DNA of 64,000 nt from Lentinus brumalis (lineage: Eukaryota; Basidiomycota; Agaricomycetes; Polyporales; Polyporaceae), in contig MARA01000019.1 in the NCBI GenBank assembly GCA_001792895.1, forward strand, positions 620,001 to 684,000, written 5' to 3'. The notes under the pieces are model-generated. The model saw only the letters and a program-made list of their open reading frames with translations. It was not told the DNA's origin and made no database searches. The position numbers and the translations under genes are program-made. Of this stretch, positions 1 through 10,783 are shown in pieces. Numbering within the stretch: the first letter of the stretch is position 1; the number at the start of each line of letters is the position of its first letter.

Positions 1-1420
1 TGAGGTCCCAGACGCGCCGCTGGGTGTCGGCAACCTCGACGATTTGGCCGTCGAAGAATGTGCGTTTGGCGGCCTTGGCGGCGGACCGCATGCGGTGTCG
101 GGCGTCGCGCAGCGCTCTTGTTGAGGCGGCTGCCCGGGCCCGAAGCGCGACGGTGTAGAAGTCGAGGATGGCGGTCTGCGTCGCAGCATCGCAGACGAGG
201 CCGTCGTCATCGGGGAAGATGGAGAGCGCGTCGTGCGCTACACGGCGGGCGTCCGGCGAGGCGAGGTGCCAGGATGGCTCGCGAGCCAGGAGAGAGGCTG
301 CGGTGTCCTCGGCAGTGGCGTGGTCGAGTATGACGCGGCGCAGAGATGAGCGGGCGATATTGAGGTCGCGCGCGTAGGACCGGTCGTCCAGGGCAGCCCA
401 CGCCCGGGATGCAGACGTACAGGACCCGTCCCACCAGCGCCGAGAGCGGTCGCAGATGTCCGGGACCACTGCATTGCCATTCCAAGCCCAGGCGAAGGCA
501 GACATGAGGCGGTTGACGCGGAGGTCAAGCTCGTCGACAGAGTCGATGCGGGCGGGTGAGACGAAGATCATGTCGTAGAACACATCTTCGACGAACTCGG
601 CATTGAGCTCGCTGTTGCGAGGGCTGATGGTGGCCGTGTGCTCGCCCGCTGCCCGCATGAACGGAACGCGGGCGAGGAGGGGTGCGTGGTCGGAACCGAG
701 CCGCCAGTGACTGCGGACGGCCACTTCCAAGTCTTCACCGGCCGGCCCGAAGACGAGGTCAATGACAGAGCGGCGGAGCGTGAGGTTGTGTGGAAAATGG
801 GTGGGCGTGTTGGCCGGAGAGAGGAGGACGTGCCCCAGTGCCATGGAGAGCTCCACGACCTCCTGAACGCGTGCCGCAGAGGACGTCTGGTCAGGTCGGA
901 GGCGGGAGTCCCACAGAAGAGCGTGAGTGTTGAAGTCTCCGCCGCAGAGGTCGATGCCGGCCAGGGCGTCGGGCTGCGATAGGAGGTATGAGACGGCGGC
1001 ATTGTCGGTGTCGTTGTAGACATTGAGGATGTCGATGGTCGCGACACCAGGGTGGAGGGAGACCGCGACGCGCATCGCATCGCGATGTTTGATTTCACTC
1101 GCCAAGCGAGCTGCAGCTCGAGGCCAGCGGGAGCGGTTGATATATACGACGACGCGGGCCGCGTACTGAGGTGAGACGAGCGTCCACTTTGGGTGGTGCT
1201 GCGTTCCTAGGAGGTTGTTAGCATCGTCGACGCGCTCATGCGGGCCGAGGGCAGAGCGCGCCGACACAGATGTGACTTTGATGATACCGTAGTATGGTTC
1301 CTGCACGCAGAGAACGTCCACTTTATCTGAGAAGAAGTCCAGGGCGGCCGAAGCCACCGCAGGAGAGTGATTGACATTAAAGAACGCCACATTGATACAA
1401 TGCTCGCCCGGTGTGATCAT
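1..1420 (-). CDS. LINE ORF2, N-terminal part: EEP/APE-type endonuclease (partial)
   Basis: An open frame runs from ATG at 1420-1418 to the left edge without a stop (about 473 codons). It starts MITPGEHCINVAFFNVNH. Three hallmark blocks of the endonuclease/exonuclease/phosphatase fold used by LINEs are visible: VLCVQEPYYG (QEP block, about residue 38), GGDFNTHALLWD (GGDFN block, about residue 150) and LGSDHAPLLARV (SDH block, about residue 225). In known LINEs this domain nicks target DNA to prime reverse transcription. The rest of the visible protein has no recognised domain. ORF2 begins 8 nt after the ORF1 stop and in a different frame. The reverse transcriptase is presumed to lie outside the window. 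Confidence 0.87.
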   Translation of the reverse strand, partial: MITPGEHCINVAFFNVNHSPAVASAALDFFSDKVDVLCVQEPYYGIIKVTSVSARSALGPHERVDDANNLLGTQHHPKWTLVSPQYAARVVVYINRSRWPRAAARLASEIKHRDAMRVAVSLHPGVATIDILNVYNDTDNAAVSYLLSQPDALAGIDLCGGDFNTHALLWDSRLRPDQTSSAARVQEVVELSMALGHVLLSPANTPTHFPHNLTLRRSVIDLVFGPAGEDLEVAVRSHWRLGSDHAPLLARVPFMRAAGEHTATISPRNSELNAEFVEDVFYDMIFVSPARIDSVDELDLRVNRLMSAFAWAWNGNAVVPDICDRSRRWWDGSCTSASRAWAALDDRSYARDLNIARSSLRRVILDHATAEDTAASLLAREPSWHLASPDARRVAHDALSIFPDDDGLVCDAATQTAILDFYTVALRARAAASTRALRDARHRMRSAAKAAKRTFFDGQIVEVADTQRRVWDL

Positions 1421-1428
1421 AAATTCAA

Positions 1429-3873
1429 CTAGCGTGAAGAATGGACCGCCCTCCCGCCCGTGTCAAGCTCACTGGGGGACGCATCGTGTGAGAAGAGGCA
1501 GACAGACGTTGGGCCGAAACGTACCTGTCTGCCATCATGTGAAGGTCGCTTGCCGGCGGCGCGCGATGAGCTGCCGCCGGAGCTGTGGCGGTCAAACGCG
1601 CCGGGGATGTACTGGCGGTTTCCCTGGGAGTCGACGACACCGACCGAGCCAGAAGGCTGCGCGTCGCGGCTGTTGACGAAGACGATGCCCGGTGCCGCCG
1701 CCGCCGTGGAAGGCAGGCGTTGGGCCGGGGCAGAGCGTGCAGGAGCTGGGGTGTCCGGGGCGAGGCGACGGCGAGCGTCGCGGACATCGCGGTAGAGGGC
1801 GTGGATGCGCTCCTGGTCGAAGCGCGCGCCATAGAACGGGCACGCCTCGTCGGTGGCCTCGTGAAGCTGGTCGCAGTTGATGCAGACCGGCGGGGTGTCG
1901 CAGCGCCCAGCGGCATGGGCGCCGCTCGCCTGGCAGCACTGCGCGTAGCTGAGGTGGTTGCGGGAGTTGTGGCTGCCGCCGCAGTGGGCGCACGCCGTGT
2001 TGCCCTTCTTGCAGCGGGAGGTGGGGTGGCCCCAGGCGAAGCAGCGTCCGCACTGGGGGACCGTCTTCTTGGAGACCATGATCTCGCCGCGCGAGGTGCC
2101 GTTGCGGAAGATGACGGGGCGCCCCTTCACGACACGCGCGAGGGAGCCCTGGGCGTCGTCGGTGACGTCGATGATGAGGGTGTTGGTGTCCGCGTACTTG
2201 GGAGTCGGCTTGATCCAGCGGGCCGCGATGATGAACGGGCGAACGTCGTCCCACTCGGGGCACGACGGGAGAGCCTCGTCCGCGACGTCGGACGCGACGA
2301 GCTCCGTGCGTTCAGCGGTGTCGTCCCGACACTCGACCGCCCGGAAGGCGACCGAGATGTGGTAGGAGAACCGCGACGCGACGACGGAGGGAAGAGAGCG
2401 GTGCGCGAGACCGGCGGCGGTCTGGCGCACCACGGCGATGGCGTTGTCGTCCGGCGGGGCAGACAGCACGACGGTGAGGTTGCCCGCGCGCGTTGAGAAG
2501 CGTGCCGACGTAGCCCGGAGGCCGTCGGCGCGCTGGCGCTCGAAGTGGGTGTTGATGGTGGAGGTGAGAACCCCCTCGTGGGGGCGCGCCTTGATGTCCA
2601 GCTTCGGGGTGAAAGACACACGCACCAGCCGGTCAGCCTGTGCCGGCGTAGTGCCGCGCCAGGCCGTAGGTGTGTTGCGCCTGTTGCTGGAGCGCGACCG
2701 TCCGCGTGCGGACGGTGCATGGGCAGGGGCGTCAGTGATACGCGAGGCCAAGGACGGCTTGCGCGGGGGTGCCGGTCCAGCGTTGGTGCCCGAGAGGGCC
2801 GCGTGGAGCTTGATGATGTCCGCCGGGGATGGCTCGTAGCCGTACTCGCGAGCGGCGGTCTGGCGGAGCTCCGCGAGGTCCGAGATGTCGATGGTGACCG
2901 GCGCCGCAGCGCGCAGCGGGTGGGGTGAGTCGCGCCGTCCCCGCTTCCGGGCTTGTTGCGGAGAGCGGGACAGCGCGGTGCGCTCCATGGGTTCCGGGCG
3001 CTTGGGCGCGGGACGGGGCGGAGTGCTCGGCCAGCGGACTGGCGCGGGCAAGGGGCCCGCCGCCGTGTCGTCGATGTCCATGCCCGCTTCTTCGCGGGCG
3101 GGGGTGCTTGGGGCTTGAGGTGGCGGGGCCGCGCCGTCGAGGGCTGCCCGAAGGCGGGCGTTCTCCTCCTGGAGGGCGCGTAGAGCCTGTGCTTGATGGC
3201 CGGACACCGAGTCGAAGTGCTCGCTTGTGTCGAGGGTGGATAGGACCGTGTCGTTGAGCGCGTCGAGCGCGAATACGAGCGGGATGGAGAGGAGCAGGAG
3301 CTCGCGGGTGGAGGTGGTCGCGGCCGCCGCGTAGGCGGCCCGGTTTTTGGCGAGGAAGCCGCGGATGGTGTCCACGGACTGGGCGAAGGAGAGCAGGACG
3401 CCCCTCCAGCCGTCGCTCGCGTCGATGTCCTCCGGAGAGAGGGTCACCGTGTTGAAGGTACGCTCCGGCGTGAGAGGCCGCATCAGCGGATGGGTCTCAG
3501 CCGGGGTCGGGGAGGGGGAAGCGTGCATGGAGGCGCTGGCACCTTGAAGCGCCGTGCCGGGGTGTATCGAATCGATGGATGGGACGGGAGACTCACGAGT
3601 AGCCTGGGGGTCCTCCGTCTCGTCCATGGGCACGCCGTCGACGTCGTCGGCGCTGCCCTCAGGTGTTGGGGTCCCGTCGTCCGAGTGGATGGAGTTGGGG
3701 TCGATGAGGATGGGGTACGGAGAGTGGAGGCGGTTCGTACCCGGGCGGATGGCGCGGTGCGCGGTGCGAACAGGCTCGCCGGTGGCGGAGTTCACGGGTG
3801 ACGGATCGTATGGGGCATACCGATCCGGGCTCGGGCTGGGTAGGCGGTGGGACCGCCCAGGGGGGTCGGCCAT
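1429..3873 (-). CDS. LINE ORF1, gag-like nucleic-acid-binding protein with zinc knuckles
   Basis: This uninterrupted 814-residue frame starts MADPPGRSHRLPSPSPDRY. The first half is Pro/Ser/Arg-rich and probably disordered. Around residues 600-670 lie three Cys/His clusters: CGRCFAWGHPTSRC (CX2CX4HX4C), a CAHCGGSH cluster and CINCDQLHEATDEAC (CX2CX3HX6C). These match the zinc knuckles of LINE ORF1/gag proteins, which coat element RNA. It is followed 8 nt after its stop by the endonuclease ORF2. Several long frames on the plus strand over this interval (for example 1585-2496) are antisense shadows made possible by the high GC content. Confidence 0.85.
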   Translation of the reverse strand: MADPPGRSHRLPSPSPDRYAPYDPSPVNSATGEPVRTAHRAIRPGTNRLHSPYPILIDPNSIHSDDGTPTPEGSADDVDGVPMDETEDPQATRESPVPSIDSIHPGTALQGASASMHASPSPTPAETHPLMRPLTPERTFNTVTLSPEDIDASDGWRGVLLSFAQSVDTIRGFLAKNRAAYAAAATTSTRELLLLSIPLVFALDALNDTVLSTLDTSEHFDSVSGHQAQALRALQEENARLRAALDGAAPPPQAPSTPAREEAGMDIDDTAAGPLPAPVRWPSTPPRPAPKRPEPMERTALSRSPQQARKRGRRDSPHPLRAAAPVTIDISDLAELRQTAAREYGYEPSPADIIKLHAALSGTNAGPAPPRKPSLASRITDAPAHAPSARGRSRSSNRRNTPTAWRGTTPAQADRLVRVSFTPKLDIKARPHEGVLTSTINTHFERQRADGLRATSARFSTRAGNLTVVLSAPPDDNAIAVVRQTAAGLAHRSLPSVVASRFSYHISVAFRAVECRDDTAERTELVASDVADEALPSCPEWDDVRPFIIAARWIKPTPKYADTNTLIIDVTDDAQGSLARVVKGRPVIFRNGTSRGEIMVSKKTVPQCGRCFAWGHPTSRCKKGNTACAHCGGSHNSRNHLSYAQCCQASGAHAAGRCDTPPVCINCDQLHEATDEACPFYGARFDQERIHALYRDVRDARRRLAPDTPAPARSAPAQRLPSTAAAAPGIVFVNSRDAQPSGSVGVVDSQGNRQYIPGAFDRHSSGGSSSRAAGKRPSHDGRQVRFGPTSVCLFSHDASPSELDTGGRAVHSSR

Positions 3874-5192
3874 GACCTGTGGGAAGCGCAGTTAGACTGC
3901 GAGGAAGGCGAGGGAAGGGATCGGCCGAGCGTCTAAGGAAGCAGATGGTGGTACGAGGTCAAGATGCGATGCGATGCGCATGTATCAAACTTCTCTGTTT
4001 GTTCTCCTCTGGAACCCCAAAGCCCGAACATTCAGCACGAGGATAAAGTACTCCGATCTCCTGCCGTGCAGCAGTGCGTGATGTCAGGGAGTAGTAGTAT
4101 GTACATCGTACTTACCCGAGGCCGAGCGATGCCATGGTCCTTGTGCTGGCGGCAAGTCGTAGTAATGACATCGGTCTGCAGTTCGTATGCGCACATGAAG
4201 CCTGCTGCACGCCCAGTCAATCATCAATAATATATCATTTAAATCGCAGTCATCATGCTTTGAACCTCGGCCTCATGTCTATTCCTGGACACGCTCCGTA
4301 TGTCCATGTCGTTCGTGTCATCGTCGACACATGACGTCACCTTGCAGATCGCTCGTCCAACGTCAAAGTGCACTTCCCCAAAGATATATAAGTCGCAGAC
4401 CTCTGAGACTCGTCCTGTCGCTCTTGTTCTCTCCCCCATGTCGCTGCACCAGCTGCGTTCTGGCTTTGGCGACCTTCCGGCCGCAGCATGCAGGCTGCAG
4501 CATAGTGAGTACTTGTCGGTGAGTGCCAGTTTGTGTCCAGGTCAGGCAACGCCGAAGAGCGCATATATGCTGTCTAAATCCACCATCAGAGATGCGCTCA
4601 TTGTGCTGCGCGACGACTTTCAGTCGCAAACCCTCGCGAATTGCCAGGGTGCGACTCAAGTGCGACTCGACGTTCGGATGTCCTCACTGTGCATATGGCT
4701 CGGACGCTGGCTTCACGCTCAAAATTTGCCGCATATACCCAGGTCTAAGATAGGTCAGTCGACACTTTGAATTGAGACGAGCTCGAGGTCCGAGCTCGCG
4801 AGTCGCGTCCCAGTCGCGTCCCAGTCGCGTCGCGCGTGAGCGCGTGTCCGACTCCGACGCGTTCCAGTCGGCGTCTGCGCGCAAGGCGGCGGCCACGTGG
4901 GGTTGAATTGGACCCTTCGTCTTCGCGCCCTCAACCGTTGAGCTCGCGCTGCCATCTCCCCCTCCCCCTCTACCTTCCTCTCTCCGCCGTCTTCCCCCTC
5001 CATACCATCCGACACCAGCGCAAGCTCCTCCTGAACAGAAACCGCTATAACGAACTGTGAGAATCTCCCGGACGTTCGCCGTATGATCGCCGCAAGAAGC
5101 TTACCAGTCCTCGGCGATAGACTCACGCTAACCCCACGTTCTCTACTTCCCCTTGCGACCCGCCTGTCTTTCGTTCATTTGCGACGGCGATC
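3874..5192. other. Spacer between the LINE and the membrane-protein gene
   Basis: No gene is recognised here. Frames are short and lack family motifs. The left part may include the 5' UTR or promoter of the LINE; the right part (from about 4900) is pyrimidine-rich and is likely the promoter and 5' UTR of the gene starting at 5193. Confidence 0.5.
4799..4833. repeat. Short tandem repeat, 11-bp unit
   Basis: The unit AGTCGCGTCCC (last copy imperfect) occurs about three times in a row, in the spacer upstream of the membrane-protein gene. Confidence 0.7.
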
Positions 5193-7951
5193 ATGTCGCA
5201 GCCCACCCAGGTGCTGCCCTCATGGCTCACACTTTCGACCACTGTCGTCACTCTCCCTGACGGTGGCATCTCGACGTCCTCCACGATCCTGCGTTTGCCA
5301 CTGACGTATTTTGGCCCAAGTGTGAGTCACTCCTGTCCACGTACTTACTCCTGACGCGACCACCGCTCATATCTCACGCAGATACCTCTGGGTACCGACG
5401 GCGTATGGACCTATGGCGGTCTCACGCCTCCCCCGTCGACCACCTTTACTCCGACCTCTGCGACACCCACTTCTACTCCTGTAAGCTCTACGATTACCCT
5501 CGCCCCCACCACATCTTTGCCAGCGACGTCTGGCTCGCCGCTGCCTGCGAGTTCGTCTGGGAGCTTATCGTCGAGTTCTTCCTCTTCCACCGCTGCTGTC
5601 CCTACCGTCGCGTCACAAGCGTCGCATGGCATCTCGCCTTCGACCCTTGGTGCCATACTGGGCAGTGTGCTCGGTACCCTACTGCTCCTCGTGCTGATCG
5701 CTATCATCTTCCTCATCCGCTCCAACCGTCGCCGCCACGCTTCTGCCGACCCACGAGATCCCTCGTCCAGCTTCCGGAATCGCTCGACGACCCTCATGTC
5801 GTCGTTCCGCAACAGCACTCTGCCTATCTGGACAGGATGGGAACTGGTCGACGCTGATGACGCGCAATCCCCACGTTCCCCGGGCGAAGGCTCTCCCCGC
5901 GGCAGCGGCGAGGAGGACGACCCCTTCCTGACACGGCGGAGCGTACACAGTGGAACGGACTTGGAGCACGCGCGCACGGACACGGACACGCTCGTGAGCC
6001 TTCCCGCTATCGCTCGTACTGGCACCATGTCCACACACCATTCGGCGCCCAAGCCCGGCGGATACATCATCCCCCGTGAAGTTCAGATGCGGATGGATGA
6101 GGAGATGGGAGACGCGCCGCTCTACCCCAGCGTTCGGATGGTAGAGCGACGGCCGTCTGATGACCAGTATTCCCCGCTTCTGCCTCCGCCGCCCTTGGAC
6201 ACTCTCGAGCCGGGCGGGCGCCGAGCGTCGCTCGGATCAGAGAAGTCGAAGGTGACGGACAATGCGCGGTCTGTGATGTCGGAGAAATCAGGCGACACGG
6301 ATATTCACGAACCAGAGGGCGCAGAGCTGCTCACTGCGCGACGGGTTAGGGTTGGGCAGCCTGGCCCCAGTAGCGTCGCTACCCCCAACGTCCTTGGACT
6401 CGATCGTCTCGCCAACCTCGGACGAATGAGTTGGTTCAAACGCATGTCTTTCATGGGTGCACCGGCAGGGTCGCATCCAGTACCTGGCAGCGAGCGAGAG
6501 GCCGCCGCTTCGGACTCGTACACTCGCACGCCCCCTCGTCATTCCCGCAACGGTTCGCACTCCCGGCCTAGTTCCAACTCCCGCACTGGCTCCTTTGCCC
6601 GTATCTCCGCGCATGACCCAGTACCGACCACGGACAGCTTTGGCAGGCGTATTAGGCACGACTCCGGACTTGGGTTCGGCTTGACAGACGACCGTCCTAT
6701 CTCGACGGTCAGTGCGCAGAGTGCGACTAGCGGCAACACGGTCTTCTTCGATGCGAACTCGAGGCCTGGAAGCTCAATGGGCACACGTTCAACTGCTGGT
6801 TCTGGCGCGACTCCCGTCCCTCCGGTTCCTCCAGTCCCAGCGGCACACCTGGTCCAGCCGTCGCCGCTGTCCCACGAGGTACGGCACTCGTCGGGTTCTA
6901 TGTCCACGGCAAGCAGCTACGGACAAGAAATAACGGATCGTCCTCCCACGTATGAGTCTGCCACCGCTCCGCAGTCGCGCACGGGCCTCGAGTACTCGGA
7001 CATCGACGTGTTGGACATGCCCGCACCTCGACCTGCGTCGCCATTCAGCGAGGCCGCGCATGCCCCTCCCCCGGTTTGGATCATCTTCCTAACCCCACGG
7101 TGTGGCGCAATTCTCATTCTAGCAGCGGTACCCCGACGCCTGCTACGGACAGCATGTCAGGCATCAATTTTGACATCCTCGAGGAAGCGCCTCCTGCGGC
7201 TCGAGGTGTATGGTTGCAGCTCGCTGGGGGGCTGAGGCCTACGGATGGTAGGCGGACGACGTTTGGTGTGGTACGTATGATTCCGCCGATCACCTCGCGA
7301 TACACTGTTGATCGCATATTGCTGTAGCCGATGGTTGTTCAGCCTCAAGATGCCCTGCGTTCAGAGCGGGGATCCTTGCACTCGACTCGCTCCCACCTCA
7401 GCCCGTACTCGTCTCGGAGTCCCTCTGGTTCTGCGCCTGCCTCGTCGCGACATGTAGGAAGTGGCTCTAGCTCCTCTAGGCCCACCGCTTCCAGTCACTC
7501 GCGCGGTGTCACGACGAGCAGCGGCGGGTCACTGGCCCACTCCAACTCTGTCTCGTTCGATGACCACCGGCCAGGCCGACATCGTGCAGAGGTTGGCGAA
7601 GTCGCGTCCCCGCCGCTCTCCGCTGTCTTTGGCGCCTTTCCAAGAGGAGCGGCCTCGCCTCCCCCCCTCGGACATGGCCATGGGGACGTCGTCGCCCTTC
7701 CAGCGGCGCCAGCGTACCCTTCTGGTGCTCCCAGTCCCATACCAGTTCCCGGTCCTGTTGCTGTCAGTGGGACTATGACGTCCACGGCGACGAGAGGAAC
7801 GGGGGACGAGAGCTTGACGGATCTCAGCGTGACGACTACCCAGACGGACCCTATCACGGGTGCTCAAGTGCACCTCCCGAGACTGCCCTGGAGAAGCGGC
7901 TACGAGCGACCATGGGGCGAGCGGCCGGTCCGTGAGGACACGATATGGTAG
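5193..7951 (+). CDS. Single-pass membrane protein with Ser/Thr-rich ectodomain and long polar tail
   Basis: ATG at 5193. Exon 1 is 5193-5321, then an intron to 5381, a long exon to 7270, an intron 7271-7327, and a last exon 7328-7951. The N-terminal part is rich in Ser/Thr/Pro and includes a Ser run; one hydrophobic helix (LGAILGSVLGTLLLLVLIAI) is followed at once by RSNRRR, which predicts an outside N-terminus. The tail of roughly 700 residues is low-complexity and rich in Ser, Pro and Arg. The layout resembles fungal Mid2/SKG6-like wall-stress or polarity proteins, but no enzyme domain or cleavable signal peptide is evident. The frame shifts once near 7069-7073 (a C run): one missing C would join the upstream frame to a continuation reading GLDHLPNPTVW. 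I interpret this as a sequence error. Confidence 0.75.
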
Positions 7952-9024
7952 TTGAGCGCATGTTCGTAAGTGCTCGCTTCCCCTTCTGCTCGTTCGTGTG
8001 CTTCTGCTTGCTGTCGTCGTCTATTGTGCTCTGCTGTGTGGACTGTTCGCTGTCTGTCGTTGTGCTCGTGTGGCTCTAGAGGCCGGCTGCCGATCGGCGG
8101 TGCCTGTTCGTTGGCCGGCCGGTGTGCTCCTGCTTACATCTACGCTACATCTTGTTTTCACGTCAACTTATCCGCTTCGTCTTCGACGCTTTCGTCTTCC
8201 TGCACACCGTCTTCTCCTGCACCTCTTCCCCCTGCCCATCGACATCCTCCCACTTCGCCTTCTTTGGCGTCAACCACCCCCCTGCGTTACCCCCGGATAC
8301 CACGCGATACCTACCTCAGGCTCGTCCCTTTCGGCCGAGTCGGGCATACCTCTTCGTTCCGTCAGCTCACATTCAGTGACACGCGATACCTTTACCTTAC
8401 CTCTACCCCGCACGTCCTTGGCCCCGTTACACCCCGTTCCCCATTCCTCGGGTCGTGGGGTCTCCGTCTTCATCACCATCCTCTCTTCGGTTTTGTATCC
8501 ACTACTACTCACGCTGCTCTCCTCACGCTCACGACCCTGTTACGCTCACGACACTCGAATCACATGCTGTTTCTGTTTGGATTGCCCTTGTCTTGCCACT
8601 TCAAGTTCCAGCGTGCGCATGGCTAGCACTGAGCGTTGTCTGGTGCGTCTCTTTCCGTTATCTCCTATTTGTGTCCACTGCTTTTCACAGCAATCAAGAG
8701 CAGGACTCACCGCGCGGTGGAGGCACTGTACACGAGCACACGCATCGGTTTCTGGTATGCTCCTTTCTACTCCTCATGACTGGAGGTCTTGCTCACGTAG
8801 GCTCACGTACATACTAGGACCCGTGCTGATCTCATGGGTCGTAACGCAGCGTTATAGAATCCGAATCTGACAGTGGATGGGACTTCGAATTCCTCATGTC
8901 GGACAAGTGCGGTCATGCCTGCCACAGCCGTGTGCGTCGCGCGCACGCAAATAGCACCGGGCGACCCATGCGCAATTCTCACGGCGTCCTACTGACGACC
9001 ACCACGTACACGTCCACACGAGCC
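7952..9024. other. Pyrimidine-rich spacer
   Basis: No gene is supported. From about 7970 to 8560 the plus strand is strongly C/T-rich, giving long but low-complexity frames (such as 7998-8870) without domain motifs. The left part is probably the 3' UTR of the upstream membrane-protein gene and the right part the promoter of the SDR at 9025. Confidence 0.5.
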
Positions 9025-10128
9025 ATGGTCAGCACCGTCAACGTGCTCGCTGTCCTCGGTGTCCTGCTCGCCATCCCGCACCTCTACCGCATCGCATCCT
9101 TCGTCTGGCTGTACGTCCTCCGCCCGACAACCATCAAGGATTATCTCCATGGACCCAAGGGCGGCGCGTACGCGATCGTGACGGGGGCGACGGACGGGAT
9201 CGGGAAGGCAACGGCCGCGGAGCTGCTGAGGAACGGCTTCAACTTGATTCTGCATGGACGCAACGAGGCGAAGATGCAGAAGGTTGTGGAGGAGCTGCGC
9301 GCGCGTGTCCCGGAGAAGAAGGATGCGGACGTGCGGTACTTCATGGCGGATGCGGCGCAGGGCGGCCATGACTTCGAGAAGATGATTGAGCCGTTCAAGG
9401 ATTTGCATATCACCTTGGTGTATCATAACGTCGGAGGCGGAGACACGATTGGGTTGAGGTACGTCTTGCGAAATACGTGTCTGTTTGGTGCCTGCTTTAG
9501 TGTTACTGCGGGTGCCATTCGTGTCCCACGGAGTCCGCTGTGCTCCCCTTTGAGCGGGTCGGCTGCCCACCTATAGGCACTGACCTTTTCCGTCATCAAC
9601 AGGCTCGACGAGCGCACAGAGGAGAACGTCCACCACATGATCAACAAGAATGCCCTCTTCCCGCTCTTCCTCAACCGCGCCCTGCTCCCGTACCTGCGGC
9701 GTAACGCTCAATCCGGGCCCGTCCTCGTCCAGTTCTTTGGCTCACTCGCGGGCGACATCGCCCCGCCCCGGCTCGCCGTGTACGCTGCGACGAAAGGCTT
9801 CCTCGAGTCGCTCACGCGCGGGCTCGACAACGACGAACTCTTCTTTGACGGCCCGACGGGCGTGCGGTACAGCTACCTGGCCGTGGGCGCGGTGAACTCG
9901 GAGAACCACGAGGCGCCGATGACGGTCAGCTTGAGCACGCCGTCGAGCGAGACGTACGCGCAGTGCATCGTGAAGCGCACGGGGTGCGGGCGTCGGCGGG
10001 TCGCGCCGTATGCGGTCCATGCGATGATGCAGTATTTCTTGCAGGATGTCTTGGGCGATGGGGTGATTGACAGGGCGAGTGCGGACGAGATGCGGACTCT
10101 CATTGCGAGGACGAGGAAGGGTGAATAA
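9025..10128 (+). CDS. Short-chain dehydrogenase, HSD17B12/3-ketoacyl-CoA reductase-like (SDR-1 copy a)
   Basis: Two exons, 9025-9458 and 9603-10128, joined by a 144-nt intron, give 319 residues. An N-terminal hydrophobic segment (about residues 4-33) should anchor it in the ER, as in the KAR/HSD17B12 group. The Rossmann motif TGATDGIG lies at residues 53-60, the NNAG-type motif is replaced by YHNVGG, and the catalytic triad is Ser192, Tyr205 and Lys209 (YAATK). The family reduces 3-keto groups of fatty acyl-CoA or steroids with NADPH; the true substrate is unknown. A longer in-frame start exists upstream, but the matching start of the paralog at 10784 supports 9025. A tandem paralog follows at 10784 and a third copy is at 45643. 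Confidence 0.9.
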
Positions 10129-10783
10129 AGGTCTGGATGCACCAGTATGTCAAGAACAGGAGTTATGAGTTGTATGATATCATCTGATCATCTGCGGATG
10201 CTGCAATGTTCTCGTTGTGAGTCGCAACTCGCGAGCTTGACCTTCAAGTTTATCTCTCTCCGTCCGCTGCATCCATGTAGGTATTGCCTTCTCAGCTCCT
10301 CAATAGACCGTATACCTTGAATTTGCTCCTCGACGTCGGGCAACTCCTTCTAGACGCTGCGGACGCGGAGACATGGGAGCCAATTGGGGAGTGACGCGGA
10401 CGTAGGAGCAGCATGCGTATGGAACGAAGCTAGTGTTCTTCGTAGGGACACTACTGGCGCTCCTCACAGTATACCTCAAGTAGGCACACCAGATATCGAC
10501 ACGCGTCATATAATCACCGCTATGTAGGACCTAGTATGCGCCCAAAGTATGAAAACCTCGAAGGACGCGTCGCGACGCGTCACTCACGTGCCCGCGGTAT
10601 CGGCGTTAGAACTCGGGCCGGTGTTTCCACGTCCTCATGTCGGTCAAGTTCGGCCATCGTACGTTGTCCCCACGGCCCAATACAAAGTACTATGTAGTGT
10701 GAGTCGCGCGTACGAGCACATATGCACGTTCACGCGCTTTTGCCCACACAACTTGACTGACGACCACCACGTACGCGCGAGCC

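Larger units (their letters stand above)
1..3873 (-). mobile_element. LINE-type non-LTR retrotransposon, truncated by the window edge
   Basis: Two long consecutive minus-strand frames have the order typical of fungal LINEs: a gag-like protein with zinc knuckles, then an endonuclease protein whose remaining part (expected reverse transcriptase) lies left of position 1. No LTR, target-site duplication or poly-A tail can be seen because the 3' end of the element is outside the window. Both frames are free of stops over 3.8 kb, so the copy is young or recently active. The clade (Tad-like or other) cannot be decided without the RT. Confidence 0.88.

Noticed and set aside
1585..2496. 303-codon plus-strand frame across the LINE
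   Set aside because: Antisense to ORF1 with its zinc knuckles; Arg/Val/Gly-rich composition and no motif.
7998..8870. 290-codon plus-strand frame
   Set aside because: Lies in a C/T-rich tract, low-complexity Leu/Ser/Pro sequence, no domain, no supporting splice pattern.
8989..9570. 193-codon minus-strand frame
   Set aside because: Antisense shadow of SDR-1 copy a; similar shadows occur opposite the other SDR copies.
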